From: Pyxidicoccus trucidator
GTDB taxonomy: Bacteria > Myxococcota > Myxococcia > Myxococcales > Myxococcaceae
NCBI RefSeq assembly: GCF_010894435.1
Contig: NZ_JAAIXZ010000008.1
Span: 124,001-188,000, forward strand
DNA: 64,000 bases
Direction: 5' to 3'
Part shown: positions 59,961 through 64,000 of the stretch, one piece after another
Position numbering within the stretch: position 1 is the first letter of the stretch
Layout of the letters: the number at the start of each line of letters is the position of its first letter
Translations under genes and position numbers: made by a program
Notes under the pieces: generated by a model
What the model was told of the DNA's origin: nothing
Databases searched by the model: none
The model's input: only the letters and a program-made list of their open reading frames with translations

Positions 59961-61013
59961 ATGTCAAACCTTCGCAAGGACACAGCATTGAGAGCCTTCG
60001 TCCCCGTAGCGCTTGCGATGTGCCTGGTTCCTGTTCTGGCCTCGGCCGGAATCGTGTGGCGCGGTGACTTCGAGTCGGGAGACCGCTCGCAGTACTCGGG
60101 CACGCAGATGGTGAGCGCGGACCGCTTGCAGGTGGTGACGTCGCCAGTCGCGGAAGGGAAGTACGCGCTGAAGGCGACGGTGCGGCAGGGCGATGACCCC
60201 ATCAACTCCAGCGGGAATCGCAACGAGCTGGTGTACCAGGGCAAGGAGGCGGTGGGCTCGGAGTACTACTACCGCTGGAAGGTGATGTTCGCGACGGACT
60301 TCCCGAGCGTGGACACGTGGCAGCTCTTCACGCAGTGGCACCATGACGGGTGCTGCGGCTCGCCGCCGGTGGAGTTCTACGTGAGGGGCGAGGAGATTCG
60401 CCTGTCGCTCCCCGGCACGGGTGAGGTGCCCTGGCGCACGAAGCTGGTCCGCGGCGTGTGGCACGAGTTCATCATGCACGTGAAGTGGGGTGCCACCGCG
60501 AACACGGGCTTCATCGAGCTGTGGCACAACAAGGAGCTCGTGCTGCCCAAGCGGGGCGCGGTGACGATGTACTCGGGGCAGAAGAACTATCTGAAGCTGG
60601 GGCTGTATCGGAATGACACCGTGAAGCCGGTGGGCGTCGTCTATCACGACGGTTTCGTGCAGGCGACGACGCTGGCGGATGTGATGCCGGTGGTGGTGCC
60701 GCCGCCCGTGGACGCTGGGACGCCGCCCGTGGACGCCGGGACGCCGCCCGTGGACGCCGGGAGCCCGGGGAATGTGGATGCCGGTGCTCCCGAGGAGCCG
60801 GGTGACGTGGATGCGGGAACGCCGCCGGTGGAAGAGGCCCCGGAGGACCCGGAGCCGATGCCGGGGACGGGCGTGCCGCCCGCTCAGGGCTTCCCGACGG
60901 AGGAGGCGATTGCCGGTGAGGTGGGGTGCAGCAGTGCCGGAGGTGTACCGCTCGCGGCCTTCACGTTGCTGGGCCTGCTGGGACTGGCGCGGGTCCGGCG
61001 TCGGCGGAGCTGA
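59961..61013 (+). CDS. Secreted polysaccharide lyase-like protein with MYXO-CTERM tail
   Basis: The 350-residue protein has a signal peptide (RAFVPVALAMCLVPVLASAG) and a beta-jelly-roll catalytic region: WRGDFESGDRSQYSGTQMV, RNELVYQGKEAVGSEYYYRW, FTQWHHDGCCGSPPVEFYVR and WHEFIMHVKWGATANTGFIE. This resembles the heparin-lyase-I/PL20-type fold. A linker of VDAGTPP repeats follows, then the MYXO-CTERM sorting tail: GCSSAGG, a helix (PLAAFTLLGLLGLARV) and RRRRS. The tail marks proteins cut and lipidated at the cell surface. Substrate unknown. The 290-bp upstream gap holds no other gene. Confidence 0.85.
   Translation: MSNLRKDTALRAFVPVALAMCLVPVLASAGIVWRGDFESGDRSQYSGTQMVSADRLQVVTSPVAEGKYALKATVRQGDDPINSSGNRNELVYQGKEAVGSEYYYRWKVMFATDFPSVDTWQLFTQWHHDGCCGSPPVEFYVRGEEIRLSLPGTGEVPWRTKLVRGVWHEFIMHVKWGATANTGFIELWHNKELVLPKRGAVTMYSGQKNYLKLGLYRNDTVKPVGVVYHDGFVQATTLADVMPVVVPPPVDAGTPPVDAGTPPVDAGSPGNVDAGAPEEPGDVDAGTPPVEEAPEDPEPMPGTGVPPAQGFPTEEAIAGEVGCSSAGGVPLAAFTLLGLLGLARVRRRRS
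60706..60769 (+). repeat. Three 21-bp repeats encoding VDAGTPP
   Basis: GTGGACGCNGGGACGCCGCCC occurs in tandem three times (third copy diverging to GSPG), coding a flexible Asp-Ala-Gly-Thr-Pro-Pro linker between the catalytic domain and the MYXO-CTERM tail. Short in-frame repeats like these commonly expand and contract. Confidence 0.75.
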
Positions 61014-61167
61014 GGAGTTACGGGGCGCGCGAGCCGTGGGCTCGCGCGCCTCTGTCGTGAAGGCGCGTGGCATGGGCCCGTGGTCGCCCGCCGCGAGCTT
61101 GACTTGATGGACCCCTCCTTCTGGAGTGGCGCGGCTCGAACGCAGGCGCCCGGTTGGAGGGGTTCAC

Positions 61168-62526
61168 GTGAAGTCTCTCGGATGGTGGCCGCTGCTGTGG
61201 GTGCTGTTGGCCGCGTGTGGCGGAGCCCGGCAGGTCGTGCGTCTGGAGACCGGGGAGGGTGCTCCCCTCGTCCATGTTCCGCGTGACGCGGACGCCGCGC
61301 CGGTGTCGCTGGACGAGGACGACTTCCAGGAGGGCGTGGCGGAGCTGGCGCGCGATGTGCGTCCTCCAGTGCGGCCGCAGGAGGCAGCGCGGCGGCTGTT
61401 CGAGATGGATGCGCGCGGCGGCACGTACACCTTTGAGCCACGCAGTCGCCGCCGCACTTCGGTGGAGCCGGGCGAGTAGCTGGAGGCGGAGCTGCCAGCG
61501 GCGGAGGTGTCACTGACGCGCGCCTATCTGGCCTGGTGCGAGCGGACAGGGATGCAGGGCGACTGCCTGCGACTGCTGGTGGAGAGTCCTGTCGTCACCG
61601 GGGATGGGCGCTTCGCGCTGGCGTTGGGTATGGCTCGAGGGGCCGTGCTGGAGGAGATGCTGGAGGCCTTCAAGGACATGGCGGACCCGGAGGCCATGGT
61701 GGCCGCGGCTCTGTGGACGATGACGATGTACGCAATCTTGTGGACGGTGCCGGAGCCTTTTTCCAAAGGCCTGGCCGCGACCTTGACTGCGTCCCTCCTC
61801 GTCTACGTGGGAGTGGACACGTTCAGGGGGCTCATCCTGGGCTTCCAGCGGCTCTGGGAGGAGTCGGAGCGGGCGACGAGCTTCGATGAGCTGCGCGAAG
61901 CGGGGGAGCGGTACGGGAAGGTGATGGGAAGGAACGCGGCGAGGGCGTTCGCGATGCTGGCCATGGCGGCGATGGGGAGCACGTCGACGGCCTTCGCGGC
62001 GAAGTTGCCGAAGCTGCCAGGGGCCGCGCAGGCGACGGTGCGGGCCGAGGCGCAGGCCGGACTCGTCTACGGAGCGGTGGGGCAGGTGGAGACGGTGGCG
62101 GTGACGGCTGAAGGCGTCACGCTGGGGCTGGCGCCGGGTGCCGTGGCGATGGCTGCCCGTGGGACGCGGGGCGGGGGCACATCGGCTTCGTCCCAGCCGC
62201 CTGGAGTCAGGGCCTGGAAGTCGCACAGCGGCTTCAAGAAGGCGATGGGCAAGGCGGGCCCAGGGAAGGAGTGGCACCACATTGTCGAGCAGACGCCGGG
62301 GAACGTGCAGCGGTTCGGGCCCGAGTCCATCCACAACACGCGGAACGTCATCCCCCTGGACGAGGCGCTTCACACCCGAGTCAGCGCGCTCTACTCATCC
62401 ATCCGACGAGGTATTACCAGTTCGCGCAGTCTGACCGTGCGACAATGGCTGAGGACGAAGTCGTACGAGGTGCAGCGCGACTTCGGGTTGCTCGCCATCG
62501 AGAATGTCAGGAAGGGCATCTGGTGA
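61168..62526 (+). pseudogene. SitA-like lipoprotein toxin with HNH/AHH tip, interrupted by one in-frame TAG
   Basis: GTG at 61168 follows GGAGGGG and encodes the signal KSLGWWPLLWVLLAAC, then QVVRLETGEGAPLVHVPR and LARDVRPPVRPQEAARRLFE, collinear with the intact toxin at 3321. TAG at 61477-61479 ends this part after 103 residues. The same frame continues without gap to 62526 (LTRAYLAWCERTG, DCLRLL, a hydrophobic middle), ending with WHHIVEQTPGN, TRNVIPLDEALHT and RDFGLLAIENVRKGIW, an HHI nuclease-like tip different from the first toxin. A GTG at 61507 could restart translation but would yield a protein without export signal. Either a recent nonsense mutation (CAG to TAG fits), or readthrough, or a sequencing error. 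Confidence 0.85.
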
Positions 62527-62876
62527 TGACTCTCGAGAAACTTGTGGAGCAGTTCGCGGAGCATGTTGCCGAGCAGACCGATGCCATCTGGCGAGGTGAT
62601 GCCAGGACCGGTAACAAGCACGCTAGAAAGTATGGTGCCGCTGTCGACAAGCTTCTCGCTCAAGGCGACGCAGGTCGTGACGCGCTATGCGTACTACTCA
62701 AGCACCCGCGCATGGATGTGCGCGTCATGGCCGCAGCGCATTTGCTCCGTTACCGGACGGCTGAAGCCAAGGCCGTGTTGGAAGATGCGGCCAAGGGGGA
62801 AGGGTTGGTGCCCTTCGAGGCCGGCCAGGCCCTGAAGCGGTGGGAAGAGGGCACATGGGCGCTTGACCCAGAGTAG
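62526..62876 (+). CDS. DUF2019-type immunity protein, copy 1
   Basis: ATG at 62526 shares a base with the toxin stop (TGATG), so translation is coupled. The 116-residue helical protein begins TLEKLVEQFAEHVAEQTDAI, has GDARTGNKHARKYGAAVDKL, HPRMDVRVMAAAHLLRYRT and ends LKRWEEGTWALDPE. The fold is the HEAT-like DUF2019 type. It is the first of three tandem paralogues. By position it is the immunity protein for the adjacent HNH-tipped toxin and is still intact although the toxin gene is broken. Confidence 0.82.
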   Translation: MTLEKLVEQFAEHVAEQTDAIWRGDARTGNKHARKYGAAVDKLLAQGDAGRDALCVLLKHPRMDVRVMAAAHLLRYRTAEAKAVLEDAAKGEGLVPFEAGQALKRWEEGTWALDPE

Positions 62877-62919
62877 CGACGCAGGATGGAGGGCTTCGCT
62901 GTTTGCAGGAACTCTGGAG

Positions 62920-63270
62920 ATGAAACTGGAAGACCTCGCAGAAGAGTTTGCGGCAGGCGTGGCCGCACAAACTGATGCGCTCTGGAACGGGGATGCCAGG
63001 ACAGGGAATCGGCATGCCAGGAAGTACATCGCCGTGTTCAAGAAGCTCCGCGAACATGGTGAGGATGGGATGGATGCTCTCTCCACGTTGTTCGCCCACC
63101 CCCGGATGGATGTCCGGGTCAAGGCCGCAATCTACCTGCTCAGCGAAAGACCTGAGCAGGCCAGGCCCGTGCTGGAAGATGCAGCGAAGAGCGAAGGGAT
63201 GATTCCATTCGAGGCTGCCCAAGCCTTGAAGTACTGGAGCGAAGGTACGTGGACCCTGGACGTGGACTGA
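62920..63270 (+). CDS. DUF2019-type immunity protein, copy 2
   Basis: The start is set at ATG 62920 (AGGA nine bases upstream) because KLEDLAEEFAAGVAAQTDAL aligns with the first residues of copy 1. A frame from 62863 would overlap copy 1. The 116-residue product keeps GDARTGNRHARKYIAVFKKL, HPRMDVRVKAAIYLLSERP and a WSEGTWTLD end. It differs from copy 1 in many surface positions, so it may protect against a different toxin tip. Confidence 0.82.
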   Translation: MKLEDLAEEFAAGVAAQTDALWNGDARTGNRHARKYIAVFKKLREHGEDGMDALSTLFAHPRMDVRVKAAIYLLSERPEQARPVLEDAAKSEGMIPFEAAQALKYWSEGTWTLDVD

Positions 63271-63285
63271 CTCTTGCTGCCTGCG

Positions 63286-63654
63286 ATGGATGACCCATTG
63301 GAAGCCGCGCTCACCGAACTCGTGGAAGAGTTCGCCCGCCATGCGGCCGCGCAGACCGATGCCATCTGGCAGGGGGATGCCAGGACCGGTAACAAGTACG
63401 CCAGGCAGGTCAACATCGCGTTCGACAAGTTGTGCGCGCATGGGAACGCCGGAAGGGACGCGCTTGCGGCATTGCTCACCCATCCCCGAATGGACGTACG
63501 GGTCAAAGCGGCGGCCTTCCTACTCCGCCACCGAACTGATGAAGCGAAGGCGGTGCTCTCTGAAGCCGCAGGGGGCGAAGGAATGGTTTCCTTCGCGGCC
63601 TCCGAGGCCCTGAAGCGGTGGGAGGAGGGTACCTGGGCCCTCGACCCTGAGTAG
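63286..63654 (+). CDS. DUF2019-type immunity protein, copy 3
   Basis: ATG at 63286 (TTG at 63274 is the alternative) gives 122 residues: DDPLEAALTELVEEFARHAA, GDARTGNKYARQVNIAFDKL, HPRMDVRVKAAAFLLRHRTD and WEEGTWALDPE. It shares the conserved GDARTGN motif and end with copies 1 and 2. Its N-terminus is a few residues longer. It lies 15 bp after copy 2, so all three paralogues and the toxin form one transcription unit. Confidence 0.82.
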   Translation: MDDPLEAALTELVEEFARHAAAQTDAIWQGDARTGNKYARQVNIAFDKLCAHGNAGRDALAALLTHPRMDVRVKAAAFLLRHRTDEAKAVLSEAAGGEGMVSFAASEALKRWEEGTWALDPE

Positions 63655-63715
63655 CACTCCGCCTCCGCACCCATGCGCTTGAAGCCTTGCGCCACCCGTG
63701 GGAGGAACCGCGCCC

Positions 63716-64000
63716 ATGAGCCACGACGCGCGTGACGCTGACGGAGCGGTGCCCCACCTGAGCCCGGAGGAGTTTCGGAAGCTCGGGCACCGGATGGTCG
63801 ACTGGATTGCCGACTACTGGTCCCGCCTGGAGTCCTTCCCCGTCCGCTCCCAGGTCGCCCCGGGCGGCGTCGCATCGAAGCTCCCCATTCATCCTCCCGA
63901 AGAGGGCCTCGACGGTGAGCAGGGCTGGGACGCTGTCTTCCGAGACCTCGAGGACGTGGTGCTGCCCGGCCTGACGCACTGGCAGTCCCCCTCCTTCTTC
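63716..64000 (+). CDS. PLP-dependent (aromatic-L-amino-acid type) decarboxylase, C-terminus off the window
   Basis: ATG at 63716 lies ten bases after GGAGG (63701-63705). The 95 codons visible read SHDARDADGAVPHLSPEEFR, KLGHRMVDWIADYWSRLES, then PGLTHWQSPSFF, the N-terminal arm of group II PLP decarboxylases (dopa/tryptophan/tyrosine decarboxylase style). The LTHWQSP-x-FF motif binds near the active site. The PLP lysine lies beyond the edge, so the substrate is unknown. It starts 61 bp after the immunity array. Confidence 0.9.
   Translation, partial: MSHDARDADGAVPHLSPEEFRKLGHRMVDWIADYWSRLESFPVRSQVAPGGVASKLPIHPPEEGLDGEQGWDAVFRDLEDVVLPGLTHWQSPSFF

Overview
The window is high-GC, GTG-start-rich DNA from a myxobacterium (Myxococcota). 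It most resembles a Myxococcus, Corallococcus or Pyxidicoccus type genome. Support comes from a MYXO-CTERM sorting tail (59961-61013), two lipoprotein toxins on the SitA-type scaffold used in outer-membrane-exchange kin discrimination, a MopE-type cysteine/aspartate-rich secreted protein, many lipoproteins and a histone-H1-like basic tail. The assignment rests on gene content alone. No rRNA, tRNA, CRISPR array or intact insertion sequence was recognised.

Layout. 1-3.1 kb: a truncated beta-propeller lipoprotein and small unknown genes. 3.3-5.3 kb: a SitA-like AHH-nuclease lipoprotein toxin with an Imm11-like immunity protein. 5.4-18.2 kb: a tightly packed, translationally coupled cluster in the MoxR / DUF58 / von Willebrand A style with a built-in ABC-2 transporter. 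18.2-19.06 kb: a gene-free stretch with two palindromes and six tandem ~60-bp units, each able to form a 12-bp-stem hairpin. 19-25.2 kb: a GT-C glycosyltransferase, an AlkD-type DNA repair protein with a histone-like tail, and two secreted lipoproteins. 25.3-32.2 kb: TamB and a TamA/Omp85 partner. 32.3-37.8 kb: core functions (MalQ, 3-methyladenine glycosylase, ECF sigma and zinc-finger anti-sigma, RlmN, DUF1003).

37.9-49.5 kb is an accessory toxin island read right to left: a MopE/ricin-B protein, a 2.3-kDa-residue-class (about 2,283 aa) SpvB/RHS lipoprotein with a papain-like tip, its probable immunity gene, a frameshifted serine-recombinase remnant and a tail of small unknown genes. 50-52 kb: MscL with a zinc-ribbon tail, whose 3' end is duplicated about 0.85 kb downstream around an SMI1/KNR4 immunity gene and a toxin-tail remnant, then DedA. 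52-61 kb: a propeller lipoprotein, an unusual chemoreceptor fused to an extracytoplasmic-type solute-binding domain, a transglutaminase-like protein, an AstA-type succinyltransferase and a polysaccharide lyase. 61.1-63.7 kb: a second SitA-like toxin interrupted by one in-frame TAG, followed by three tandem DUF2019 immunity paralogues. The window ends inside a PLP-dependent decarboxylase.

The theme is contact-dependent competition: at least three toxin/immunity loci and one orphan immunity locus lie between ordinary housekeeping operons, with scars (a recombinase remnant, a duplicated mscL end, a nonsense codon) that suggest recent turnover.
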